From: JAWSUT01 sp033549345
Lineage (GTDB): Bacteria; Bacillota; Dethiobacteria; Dethiobacterales; Dethiobacteraceae
DNA: 40,539 nt
Assembly (NCBI GenBank): GCA_033549345.1
Contig: JAWSUT010000027.1
Coordinates: 1-40,539, forward strand
Direction of reading: 5' to 3'
This document shows, piece after piece, positions 32,641 through 40,297 of the stretch; position 1 is the first letter of the stretch; each line of letters begins with the position of its first letter. The notes under the pieces were generated by a model. It was not told the origin of the DNA and did no database searches. It saw only the letters and a list, made by a program, of their open reading frames with translations. The translations under genes and the position numbers were made by a program.

Positions 32641-32857
32641 ATCCCAGATAACGCCAGTTTGTTGTTTCCCTGGTGTCGCCATCCACTTCAATTTTTTCAA
32701 TTTTACCCTTATCGGCAACCTCACTAAGGAGCTCATAAACATAATCTGTATTTTTTTCGGGAAGGGCGGTGTTTTTGATTGCATCTGTGGTTAGCGGCTT
32801 ATTTTTACTGCTCTCCATAAAATCCATAACAGCTTGTCTCTCGTTTGTATGCTCCAT
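32639..32857 (-). CDS. Small winged-helix protein (72 residues)
   Basis: A compact protein with the signature of a winged helix: RQAVMDFMESSKNKPLTT, then a helix, then a short beta wing KIEKIEVDGDTRETTNWRYLG. It has the same overall plan as the 59-residue protein at 30707-30886, which lies on the other side of the exported unknown protein. AGGAGG precedes the ATG and a strong terminator overlaps its stop. It may bind DNA, but no operator is identified. Likely read alone or with the nitroreductase upstream. Confidence 0.75.
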   Translation of the reverse strand: MEHTNERQAVMDFMESSKNKPLTTDAIKNTALPEKNTDYVYELLSEVADKGKIEKIEVDGDTRETTNWRYLG

Positions 32858-32956
32858 TCCATATCACCTCCTGCTTTTACCATACAACAACAGAGGTGTG
32901 TTTTTGTTAATATGCTCTTAAAATCAAAACCACGGGAAAATTAGTCGCACAACGCC

Positions 32957-33493
32957 CTATTTATGTGTCTGGTCACTATATATGTTATAGTGAATTTTCT
33001 GATACGGCAGGTCACTTTCATTGTATGGCTTTTTTTCTTCTGCAGGGTAGCCAATACCAATCATGCATTCAACATGATACCTGCCCGGTACCCCCAGGAG
33101 CTTTTTGATGTAATTTTCCGCCCTAACACTTTCAGAATAAAACCTTTCCCGCACCTGTATCCAGCATGAGCCAAGCCCTAAGGATTGGGCTGTCAGTTGA
33201 ATAATGACTGCAGCAATGGATGCATCTTCGATCCACACATCGCATGCCTCCGGATCAGCGATCACCACAATGCCGAGCGGAGCACCCGCCAAAAACTGAG
33301 CACCATGTTCCCTGCACTGTGAAAGTTTCTGCAACGTTTCCTGCTCTGTAACCACAATAAACTCCCACGGTCTCCTGGACTTTGAAGACGGCGACAAAAG
33401 AGCACCTTTGATGATCGTATCTATTTTTTCTTTCTCAACGGCTCTTTTCTCGTACTTTCTGATACTTCTGCGTGCTTTTAATATGTCTAACAC
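32957..33493 (-). CDS. Nitroreductase-family flavoprotein
   Basis: A 178-residue FMN-dependent nitroreductase-like enzyme with RRSIRKYEKRAVEKEK (FMN phosphate-binding Arg/Ser cluster) at the start, SPSSKSRRPWEFIVV, and a C-terminal GIGYPAEEKK loop. Members reduce nitro groups, quinones or flavins or act in cofactor biosynthesis; they are homodimers. GTG start with AAGGAG at good spacing. The residues that pick a specific substrate cannot be read here. It is in the same direction as the small winged-helix gene 99 bases downstream. Confidence 0.9.
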   Translation of the reverse strand: MLDILKARRSIRKYEKRAVEKEKIDTIIKGALLSPSSKSRRPWEFIVVTEQETLQKLSQCREHGAQFLAGAPLGIVVIADPEACDVWIEDASIAAVIIQLTAQSLGLGSCWIQVRERFYSESVRAENYIKKLLGVPGRYHVECMIGIGYPAEEKKPYNESDLPYQKIHYNIYSDQTHK

Positions 33494-33543
33494 AAAAAAT
33501 CACTCCTTATTACTTTCTTCGCTGGTCCGAAGTAGAATATCTT

Positions 33544-33660
33544 TCACATTACCTGCAAATTCCTGCAATGCCGTATGGCAGCTTCAGCTAACACAACTGC
33601 ATAGACAGTTCGCATCCTTGGATCTTTTTTCCTTTCTGCCTCAATTATATCAAACGCCAT
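33544..33660 (-). CDS. Possible 38-residue small protein or gene remnant
   Basis: A short minus-strand frame whose product is alpha-helical and basic (FDIIEAERKKDPRMR, then VYAVVLAEAAIRHC). It lies between the CPBP protease and the nitroreductase, ends just before the nitroreductase Shine-Dalgarno region and has no clear site of its own. It may be a remnant of a longer gene or coincidental. Confidence 0.25.
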   Translation of the reverse strand: MAFDIIEAERKKDPRMRTVYAVVLAEAAIRHCRNLQVM

Positions 33661-33720
33661 AGTGATTTCAAATTTGGCCAGAACCAATATCGTCCGAGTT
33701 CGTCCGAGAAAGAAACGATA

Positions 33721-34536
33721 CTATCCGCTTAACATGAGTAAGATAGTACCGCCTATTGTGTTTACAACTAAATGAACGACTACTAATACAGTCGTGTTTT
33801 TTAGTTTCTGGGCAACAAAAGATGCAGCCAATGCGCCTGGTAAGAGAATTATTAAGTTCCATTTCCAGAAGATATGGAATAACGTCCATAAAACTCCATG
33901 GATAACCCAGGCTCTTTTACCAAACGCAAGTTCCTGTCTGGGTAATATATAGCCCCGCCACCAGAATTCTTCCCCAAATATATTAAAAAAGAGGAAAAGC
34001 AGTTGAAACATTACCAATAACCCGAGTGGGGTGGTTATAAATTCAGGTGGAATACCATCCACAACCGCATTTGGATTTAATGTAGATGGTAAGTAATCAG
34101 GTGGATTAAAAAAAGGAAATGTTAATAACCATTTTCTCGTAAACAGCAAAAATGCATTCGAGGAGACCATAAATACAAATAAGCCAAAAGCCCATATCCA
34201 CTCTTTTCGTCTCATTGGCTTTAGTCGGAATCTTTTTTTTAGTGAATCCCAATTTAACTTGTATCCTTCCCTGATTAAAGCAACCAGTGAAGCAATAAAT
34301 AAATGAACAACGGGGCCCATTAGCGTGATGGAATAGTTTAGAATCGGAGCTACCCCACTTCTCCCCAAAAAAGGGAGAACTACATAAATAGAAAAATAAA
34401 AAACAGCTGTTGGTATTCCAAAAAATAGTATTGATGAACCAAATGGCATCGGTTTTAATTTACCTGTCTTCTCCATATCAACGTATTCCTTTGGATATTG
34501 GGGTGATACTGCAGGGCCTGGTGTATGATCTGCCAT
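33721..34536 (-). CDS. CPBP-family intramembrane glutamic endopeptidase
   Basis: A 271-residue polytopic membrane protein with the CAAX-protease/bacteriocin-processing (CPBP, Abi) motifs: EEFWWRGYILPRQ (EExxxR), the later histidine in WTLFHIFW, and the final VVVHLVVNTIGG (HxxxN). About seven hydrophobic segments are visible. Family members cleave prenylated or peptide substrates in the membrane and are often linked to bacteriocin immunity. No bacteriocin gene is near. GGGGGGA precedes the ATG. It is separated from the TRAP operon by a terminator. Confidence 0.9.
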   Translation of the reverse strand: MADHTPGPAVSPQYPKEYVDMEKTGKLKPMPFGSSILFFGIPTAVFYFSIYVVLPFLGRSGVAPILNYSITLMGPVVHLFIASLVALIREGYKLNWDSLKKRFRLKPMRRKEWIWAFGLFVFMVSSNAFLLFTRKWLLTFPFFNPPDYLPSTLNPNAVVDGIPPEFITTPLGLLVMFQLLFLFFNIFGEEFWWRGYILPRQELAFGKRAWVIHGVLWTLFHIFWKWNLIILLPGALAASFVAQKLKNTTVLVVVHLVVNTIGGTILLMLSG

Positions 34537-34589
34537 TTTATTTCCCCCCTGTACAACTTATTAACATGCTGCTGGAATAGCACAGAAAA

Positions 34590-34614
34590 CAAGGCAGGCC
34601 TTAGGCCTGCCTTG
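34590..34614 (-). terminator. Terminator of TAXI-TRAP operon 2
   Basis: A perfect 11-bp inverted repeat (CAAGGCAGGCC / GGCCTGCCTTG) with a three-base loop, eight bases after the permease stop and followed by TTTTC on the minus strand. Confidence 0.9.
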
Positions 34615-34621
34615 CACTTTA

Positions 34622-36877
34622 TCAGGATGTAAGCTTTGCCTGTTCTCGTTTCATACGCTTAGCTTCCGCTTGCTGTCTTCTAACTTCCCTGGTGGAAAGT
34701 TTCTGATGGATAAGTGTTCCGGTAACAACTACTAAGCCAAATAAATCGGTCTTCCAATCGGAGTAAACCAGCATCAAACCGGCGGCTGCCAGCAGTATTC
34801 GCATGGGAATGTTAACATTTTTCTCCACGTAACCGATAACAGCGATACCAATGCAGTACATCCCGATCAGTGCGGATGCTAACGCCAGCAGCAGTGCAAC
34901 TGTGGATGTATGTTCCATTACCAATTCCGGTGACAATACGAACATAAAGGGTACCAGAAAGCCACCGATAGCAATCCTAACCGACTGTATGCCTGTTTCA
35001 AAGGGGTTGGAATCGGCGATCCCCGCCCCTGCATAAGAGGCCAAAGCAATAGGCGGCGTGATGTCTGCCATAATGCCAAAATAGAAGACAAACATGTGGG
35101 CCGCGATTAGCGGTACAACGACTTCACTGCCGGTATTAAAGGCCAGTAGCGCCGGAGCAGTCATGGTCGCAGTAATCACATACGTAGCTGTTGTCGGCAG
35201 CCCCATACCGAGGATAATACTGGCGATCATGGCAAAAAACATGGTCAGCAGCAGACTATCCTGGGCCAGCCTCAAGATGGCACCGGCGACATTAAGGCCG
35301 AGACCGGTTAATGTAACTACACCGGAAATAATACCTGCTGCAGCACATGCGGCGATGACCGGCAGCGCTACAATAGCCGATTCCTCCAGAATTTCCAGGA
35401 ATACTTTAAACGTCAGTTTATACTTAATTTTTTCGTACTTACCCAGAAAATAAGCTATTAGCATTACGATCAGGTTCATTGCCAAAGCTGCAAATATCCC
35501 CATTACCGCAGCCCTCTGGGCCGTCAGGCCAATAGCCAAAATCACAAAAATAACAATAATGGGAATGAGTAAGTAGCCCCTGGTCAACAGCAGGGAGATG
35601 ACACTGGGCAGCTCACTGCGGTCCACACCCAGGATGTTCAGTCGTTTCGATTCGTAATGAATGACAATAAACTGAGCGGCAAAGAACAGCAGGGCCGGAA
35701 TAGCGGCAGCTCTTATGATTTGAAAGTAGCTTAAGCCTGTAAATTCAATCATTAAGAATGCAGCTGCCCCCATAACTGGTGGTGTAATCTGTCCCCCGGT
35801 TGAAGAAGCTGCTTCAACTGCCGCTGCAAAAGCCGGCCGGTAACCGGATTTTTTCATCATAGGAATGGTAAAGGCACCGTTACCTACAGTGTTGGCAACA
35901 GAACTACCCGTAATCATTCCGGAGAAAACACTGGTTAAAATACCTACCTTTGCTGTACCTCCGGTCATCCAACCGGTCATGGACATAGCCAGATCAGTAA
36001 AGTACTCCTCCAAACCGGTTTTACTCAGGATAACACCCAGCATCAGATAAAGGTAAATAAACTGGGTAGAAATGGCGATAGGGATGCCAAATACACCTTC
36101 CATGCTCAAAAATGAGTGAGTAAAGGTCCTTGAGATACTAAAGCCCCGGTGGGACAAAAAACCCTGAGGCATGTAAGGGCCCAGATAAGCATATAACAAC
36201 ATGAAACCGGCCAGCATGGCAATTGGCGTGCCCACCACCCGTTGGGAAGCGGCCATAACCAAAATCACTCCCAAAAGAGCTATCAGCAGGTCGATTTCGT
36301 TGTAAAGTCCGACTCTTGCGATAATGCTTTCAAAGAAGATTACATGGTAAAGACCGGCACCAAATCCCAATACTGCCAGGAGAACATCGGGAATGGGTAC
36401 ACTAAAGTAAGTTCTATCATAGTATTTGGATAGCTGCAGTACCAATATGACAACGGCAGCTACTGCTGTTGGCAGGAGAGATAATTCTCCAAGGTAGAAA
36501 AAGTAGCCAATGGTCGCTAAAAATACACATGTATAACCCCAATTAAGCCATGTTACCTTTTTGTCCTCCTTACCACCCGGATAAAGAAGAAAGATTAAGG
36601 CTAACGCCAGGGCCACGTGCAATCCGCGCTGCTGGTTAGTTATAAGACTGCCACGATAAGCAGTATAGAGCTGAAATGAGCTTAGAAATACCGCTAAGCT
36701 GAAAATTATCCAACGCCAGAAGTTAGGAAGTTTTTTCCGATATGCGCTGCCGGTATCATATTTTTCCAAGATAGCTGTAGTATCAATTATTTCTTCAATT
36801 ACGTGGGGATCAATAACTTGAGGCTCCGTAACATCATGCTCATCTTTGCTGTGAGGTTCGTTTTCCTTAGATGCCAA
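34622..36877 (-). CDS. TRAP transporter fused permease, TAXI family (system 2)
   Basis: A 751-residue fused DctQM permease. A charged cytoplasmic N-terminus of about 60 residues (Glu/Asp/His-rich, KDEHDVTEP) is longer than in system 1. The core motif MITGSSVANTVGNGAFTIPMMKK, quoted here by its first part SSVANTVGNG, GQITPPVMGAAAF and GMGLPTTATYVI are conserved with the first permease. Symport of an organic acid is expected. The TTG at 36877 is favoured by AAAGGAG eight bases upstream; an earlier in-frame start at 36898 touches the DUF1850 stop. It is the last gene of its operon, before a terminator. Confidence 0.92.
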   Translation of the reverse strand: MASKENEPHSKDEHDVTEPQVIDPHVIEEIIDTTAILEKYDTGSAYRKKLPNFWRWIIFSLAVFLSSFQLYTAYRGSLITNQQRGLHVALALALIFLLYPGGKEDKKVTWLNWGYTCVFLATIGYFFYLGELSLLPTAVAAVVILVLQLSKYYDRTYFSVPIPDVLLAVLGFGAGLYHVIFFESIIARVGLYNEIDLLIALLGVILVMAASQRVVGTPIAMLAGFMLLYAYLGPYMPQGFLSHRGFSISRTFTHSFLSMEGVFGIPIAISTQFIYLYLMLGVILSKTGLEEYFTDLAMSMTGWMTGGTAKVGILTSVFSGMITGSSVANTVGNGAFTIPMMKKSGYRPAFAAAVEAASSTGGQITPPVMGAAAFLMIEFTGLSYFQIIRAAAIPALLFFAAQFIVIHYESKRLNILGVDRSELPSVISLLLTRGYLLIPIIVIFVILAIGLTAQRAAVMGIFAALAMNLIVMLIAYFLGKYEKIKYKLTFKVFLEILEESAIVALPVIAACAAAGIISGVVTLTGLGLNVAGAILRLAQDSLLLTMFFAMIASIILGMGLPTTATYVITATMTAPALLAFNTGSEVVVPLIAAHMFVFYFGIMADITPPIALASYAGAGIADSNPFETGIQSVRIAIGGFLVPFMFVLSPELVMEHTSTVALLLALASALIGMYCIGIAVIGYVEKNVNIPMRILLAAAGLMLVYSDWKTDLFGLVVVTGTLIHQKLSTREVRRQQAEAKRMKREQAKLTS

Positions 36878-36898
36878 ATGCAACTCTCCTTTCAGCAA

Positions 36899-37411
36899 CT
36901 AAAATATAACAGGTGACACAAAAAGTTCTATATAGGAACCTCCTTCGGCAATATCCAACAGGGGTACGCGGTCATTATCCTTAAAAACTAAAGTATGATT
37001 GGCGACTACCTGTCCTACCCGTAATGGAATTACGTCAAAGGACCTATTTTCATAAATAACTTTATAATAACCGTCCTCTTTTATAAATGTAGTTGTTTCA
37101 TTAGCCAATTGTTCAGGACCAACAGGCAGATTAGCACCAAACGAATCATAACGCATTTCTTTCAAAGCCATAGTAGATTTATCCTTTACAAAGAAAATTT
37201 CTTCTACCGGTTGATTGGTCACAGAATGAATGTAGTGCAGTGTAATCAGTTCATCCTTATGCAGTATTCTCTGGTACAGGGTGTCTCCCGTATCGTGGAG
37301 ACGTACATTGAAGATCACATATTGGTTGGTTACATAGTACGTGCCGCCAAGCAGTATGAGTATGAGTAAAATATATATGGGAAGAGAATGAGCACCACGA
37401 GCGGTGCTCAT
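36899..37411 (-). CDS. DUF1850 protein of TAXI-TRAP system 2
   Basis: A 170-residue protein with one N-terminal membrane helix (about residues 8-28) and an extracytoplasmic domain carrying HYIHSVTNQPVEEIFFV and the later MRYDSFGANLP, as in the partial gene at the left edge. The role of DUF1850 in TAXI transport is not known. In this operon it lies between the binding protein and the permease, whereas in system 1 it follows the permease. The ATG at 37411, not the one at 37426, has AAGGGTGAA upstream; its start codon lies in a hairpin (37387-37412). Confidence 0.85.
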   Translation of the reverse strand: MSTARGAHSLPIYILLILILLGGTYYVTNQYVIFNVRLHDTGDTLYQRILHKDELITLHYIHSVTNQPVEEIFFVKDKSTMALKEMRYDSFGANLPVGPEQLANETTTFIKEDGYYKVIYENRSFDVIPLRVGQVVANHTLVFKDNDRVPLLDIAEGGSYIELFVSPVIF

Positions 37412-37412
37412 T
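37387..37412 (-). promoter_or_regulatory. Hairpin covering the DUF1850 start codon
   Basis: A perfect 10-bp inverted repeat (AATGAGCACC / GGTGCTCATT) with a six-base loop places the start codon ATG inside the stem of the mRNA. This could hold back translation until ribosomes from the upstream gene open it. Confidence 0.55.
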
Positions 37413-37426
37413 TCACCCTTTTTCAT

Positions 37427-38455
37427 TTAGTCGATGCTAATGCCCTTTTCTTCATAGAACCTGGCAGCACCGGGATGGAACTTTACCGGAGCAATACCCT
37501 TAACAGCGTTCTCCAGTAAAATCTGTTCACCCCGAGCATGAGCGGCAGCAATCTGGTCTGTGTTTTCATACATTACCTTAGTCAGGTTATAGACCACATC
37601 TTCGGAGATATCATCTTGCACATAAAGCACGGCCCACTGGGATACAGTGTAAGCGGTGTCATCCTGGCCCTCGTAGGTGCCGCCGGGAATCTCGTACGGT
37701 GAGAAGGCAGGTTCCATTTCTAAAAGTTTATCCAGGCCTTCACCGGAAATGTCTACTACGGTTACCGGAGTAGAAGTAGTAATTTCCATCACATTTGCTG
37801 CCGGTACAGCCAATACGGCAAATGCAGCATCCAACTGTCCATCTTTTAGTTTGTCGGCAGCATCGGCAAAGTTGTCCTGGAACTTAGTAATGTCTTTATC
37901 CGGGTCAATACCATAAGCCTCAAGTATTCTTTCTGCTGATGCAGCGGTACCACTACCGGGAGGGCCAATAGAAACGCGCTTGCCTATCAGGTCTTCAATC
38001 TTTTCTACCCCATTGCCTTTAGGAGCAATAACCTGCATTACTTCGGGGTAAATAACACCGATAGCAGAAAAATTGGTCAGAGGTTCGGGGAAATTGTCTC
38101 CACCGTTAACAGCCTCCTGACCAGGACCGTTCATGGCCATAGCCAATTCGGTTTCATCTGTAGCCAACAGGCGGATGTTTTCAATTGATGCACCCGTAGA
38201 CTGTACTGTGACTAAAACACCATCAATGTTTTCGCTCCATACTTTAGCCATAGCACCGCCCAACGGGTAATATGTCCCACCTACACCTCCGGTAGCCATA
38301 AGCAATCTAACAGGACCAGTCTGCTCGTCAACTTCGCCTTCCTGATTTTCATTCTGATTCTCCTGGCCGTCCGGTTCCTGCTGGCCGCCGCAGCCTGCCA
38401 CTATCAATGACAGAGCTAACATCAAGATCAACAAACCGACAAATGTTTTTCTCAT
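37427..38455 (-). CDS. TAXI-family TRAP solute-binding lipoprotein (system 2)
   Basis: A 342-residue binding protein. Signal peptide with lipobox IVAGC (Cys22), an acidic Gln/Glu/Asn-rich linker (residues 23-45), then the TAXI fold: MATGGVGGTYYPLGGAMAK and RVSIGPPGSGTAASAERILE. It is the first gene of the second transporter operon and should deliver an unknown carboxylate or amino acid to the permease. It is clearly homologous to the first binding protein but is not a recent copy, since residues differ throughout. A 23-base palindrome sits just before its Shine-Dalgarno site. The ATG has GGGGG upstream. Confidence 0.93.
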   Translation of the reverse strand: MRKTFVGLLILMLALSLIVAGCGGQQEPDGQENQNENQEGEVDEQTGPVRLLMATGGVGGTYYPLGGAMAKVWSENIDGVLVTVQSTGASIENIRLLATDETELAMAMNGPGQEAVNGGDNFPEPLTNFSAIGVIYPEVMQVIAPKGNGVEKIEDLIGKRVSIGPPGSGTAASAERILEAYGIDPDKDITKFQDNFADAADKLKDGQLDAAFAVLAVPAANVMEITTSTPVTVVDISGEGLDKLLEMEPAFSPYEIPGGTYEGQDDTAYTVSQWAVLYVQDDISEDVVYNLTKVMYENTDQIAAAHARGEQILLENAVKGIAPVKFHPGAARFYEEKGISID

Positions 38456-38474
38456 TCTTTTACCCCCTTTTTTT

Positions 38475-38497
38475 TTCTCTAATTTTAAATTAGAGAA
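38475..38497 (-). promoter_or_regulatory. Palindrome upstream of TAXI operon 2
   Basis: A 23-base inverted repeat with arms TTCTCTAATT / AATTAGAGAA around TTA, directly before the A-rich run and ribosome site of the binding-protein gene. It may be an operator or a 5'-UTR hairpin. The region 38498-38671 otherwise shows no gene. Confidence 0.5.
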
Positions 38498-38671
38498 ATG
38501 TTCCCACCCAAGTGCAATTTCTGTCGAGTATGACCTGCACTAATGGTCAAAAAGATAGGCTTATTATTCCTTCTTCGGAAGCCGTTAGAAATCCTTCCTT
38601 ATAATGAAAAAAATCCATGAACATCCTTTTCCATGATATGTTCAATTTTCAACATGTATTCAAACACATCT

Positions 38672-39388
38672 TTATTCGGGCACTGTATAACCCTTCATTC
38701 CCAAACCGGAATCGAGACTGCCTTTTTCTTTTCTCAGGGTGGACGTTTCTCCGTGTCCAGGGTAGATGACCAGTTCATTTGGCAAACGATAAAGCGTTTC
38801 CAGGGACTCGGCAAGTAACTGAGCATTGCCACCGGGAAAATCCGTCCTTCCCGTGCCTCCTTTAAACAGTGTGTCCCCTGTAAATAGTAGGTTACCGGTA
38901 TGGAAACAAACACTGCCCGGGGAATGGCCGGGGGTTGCTATTACTTCAATTTCTATCGTACCAAAAAGTAAGAGGTCTCCATCCTGAAGTGGTTCCCAGG
39001 GGACATCGGCTGAAATTATCTGGTTAAAGTAAACAGAGAGGTTCTTTTCCGGATCTGAGAGCATTTCTGCGTCACCTGGATGTATGAGGATTTTAACACC
39101 AGGATACTCCACGTGCAACGTGGCCAGTTCTGCGATATGGTCAAAATGACCGTGGGTAAGGAGGATTGTAACCGGTTTTAGGTTTTCTCTCCTCAGGAAA
39201 TGGTTTATCTCCTCTGATGCGGGATCAATGACAATTGCTTCATTCTGATGAGCCAGGATGTATGTATTCGTTTCCAGATAGCGCCCGGTTAGGGTAAAAA
39301 CCTGTAAATCATTAGTTTCTCCGAATGTGCGGCAGCCACCGATGATGGCGAGCAAGCTTATTGTCAGAGTAATAATTATTTTCTTCAT
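38672..39388 (-). CDS. Exported metallo-beta-lactamase-fold hydrolase (glyoxalase II-like)
   Basis: A 238-residue protein with a signal sequence ending IIGGC (Cys18, probable lipoprotein) and a full set of MBL metal ligands: THGHFDH near residue 80, ATPGHSPGS, TGDTLF and YPGHGE. Such proteins include hydroxyacylglutathione-type and thioester hydrolases; an extracytoplasmic location is unusual for glyoxalase II, so the substrate is open. The ATG at 39388 has GGGGGAGC five bases upstream; the longer frame to 39406 begins with unrelated residues. It lies 20 bases after vapC in the same direction. Confidence 0.87.
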   Translation of the reverse strand: MKKIIITLTISLLAIIGGCRTFGETNDLQVFTLTGRYLETNTYILAHQNEAIVIDPASEEINHFLRRENLKPVTILLTHGHFDHIAELATLHVEYPGVKILIHPGDAEMLSDPEKNLSVYFNQIISADVPWEPLQDGDLLLFGTIEIEVIATPGHSPGSVCFHTGNLLFTGDTLFKGGTGRTDFPGGNAQLLAESLETLYRLPNELVIYPGHGETSTLRKEKGSLDSGLGMKGYTVPE

Positions 39389-39408
39389 ATCAGCTCCCCC
39401 CTGCATAT

Positions 39409-39801
39409 CTACAACCAGTTCTCTAGTTTAAGCTGAAGAATGTTTGTAAACTGCTTATCTCGAGATGCCAATATTAAGTCATGTTGCAATGCCAGTGCCG
39501 CAATCCAAACATCATTTTCGGGTTGTGGATTTCCCTTTTCCCATAACTCTTTTTTTACCTCTCCATAATATTTAGCTGTAATTTTATCACAGGAGAGGGC
39601 AGAGAAACTAAATGAGAAATCTTCAATTACTTTTATATTTTCTACATGCCGCTTTGACTTTAAGGCACCATAATATAGTTCTCCCAGAGCAATAGTTGGG
39701 ACAAAAGCCTCCTGCACTGAACCAAGATTCTTTTTGATAAGGCTATCACCCTTAAATAACCCAATTATTATATTGGTATCTAATAAATATCTACCACTCA
39801 T
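39409..39801 (-). CDS. vapC: VapC-family PIN-domain toxin
   Basis: A 130-residue PIN-domain ribonuclease toxin. The four acidic active-site residues are visible: Asp in YLLDTNIIIG (N-terminus), Glu in GELYYGALKS, Asp in NDVWIAALAL and a final Asp in ASRDKQF. It should cleave tRNA or rRNA when freed from its antitoxin. The gene overlaps the antitoxin gene by 11 bases, a classic type II toxin-antitoxin layout. Its own start is ATG at 39801. Confidence 0.92.
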   Translation of the reverse strand: MSGRYLLDTNIIIGLFKGDSLIKKNLGSVQEAFVPTIALGELYYGALKSKRHVENIKVIEDFSFSFSALSCDKITAKYYGEVKKELWEKGNPQPENDVWIAALALQHDLILASRDKQFTNILQLKLENWL

Positions 39802-40093
39802 CGATATCTACCTTTTCACAAGCCTCTTCAATGGCCTCCTGAATTTCTTTGGAACTCTTATCATCCATACATCCTAAAAAACTTAACAGACTTTTTCCCT
39901 GTACCCCCTCTGGCTTAATTAACCTATTTCTTTCTTCTTCTTCCTTTTTTGCCCTGTAAACAGTAACTAACTCCCGAAAAAATTCACTTTTTGTCATCTT
40001 CTCCTTCTTTGCATAACCAACCACTTCTTCGTATATCTCAGGGGGAACGGAAAATCCTATTACTTTTGTTGTTCTTTCACCCAATTTAACCAC
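39791..40093 (-). CDS. vapB: VapB-like ribbon-helix-helix antitoxin
   Basis: A 100-residue antitoxin with an N-terminal ribbon-helix-helix region (KVIGFSVPPEIYEEVVGYAKKEKMTKSEFFREL, given here only by position, residues 10-45) and a C-terminal acidic segment GCMDDKSSKEIQEAIEEAC that binds the toxin. It represses the operon by binding the repeat-rich region upstream and neutralises VapC. Start GTG at 40093; a TTG at 40084, with AGGTGG five bases before it, may be the true start. First gene of the pair. Confidence 0.85.
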   Translation of the reverse strand: MVKLGERTTKVIGFSVPPEIYEEVVGYAKKEKMTKSEFFRELVTVYRAKKEEEERNRLIKPEGVQGKSLLSFLGCMDDKSSKEIQEAIEEACEKVDIDEW

Positions 40094-40102
40094 CTGCCTA
40101 TT

Positions 40103-40135
40103 ACTTAGTTTAACTTAGTTTAACTCACTAGAGTT
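40103..40135. promoter_or_regulatory. Repeat-rich operator region of vapBC
   Basis: ACTTAGTTTA occurs twice in tandem, followed by AACTCACTAGAGTT. Each unit has AACT/AGTT symmetry. This is the kind of site bound by ribbon-helix-helix antitoxins, just upstream of vapB. The stretch from 40136 to 40297 holds no recognised feature. Confidence 0.5.
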
Positions 40136-40297
40136 GCATTAAATTTTTTTGAAAAATGAAAGCGCCTTCCCCACAACGAGCATATGTAAGTTTACACTAA
40201 TTATAGAAATATATGTAAAAGGCATTTCTCGCCTGTGGCTAAAAGGACTAGAGCCGGTAAAGGGTAGTCCTCATCCACATTTTGCCAGTATGTTTAC

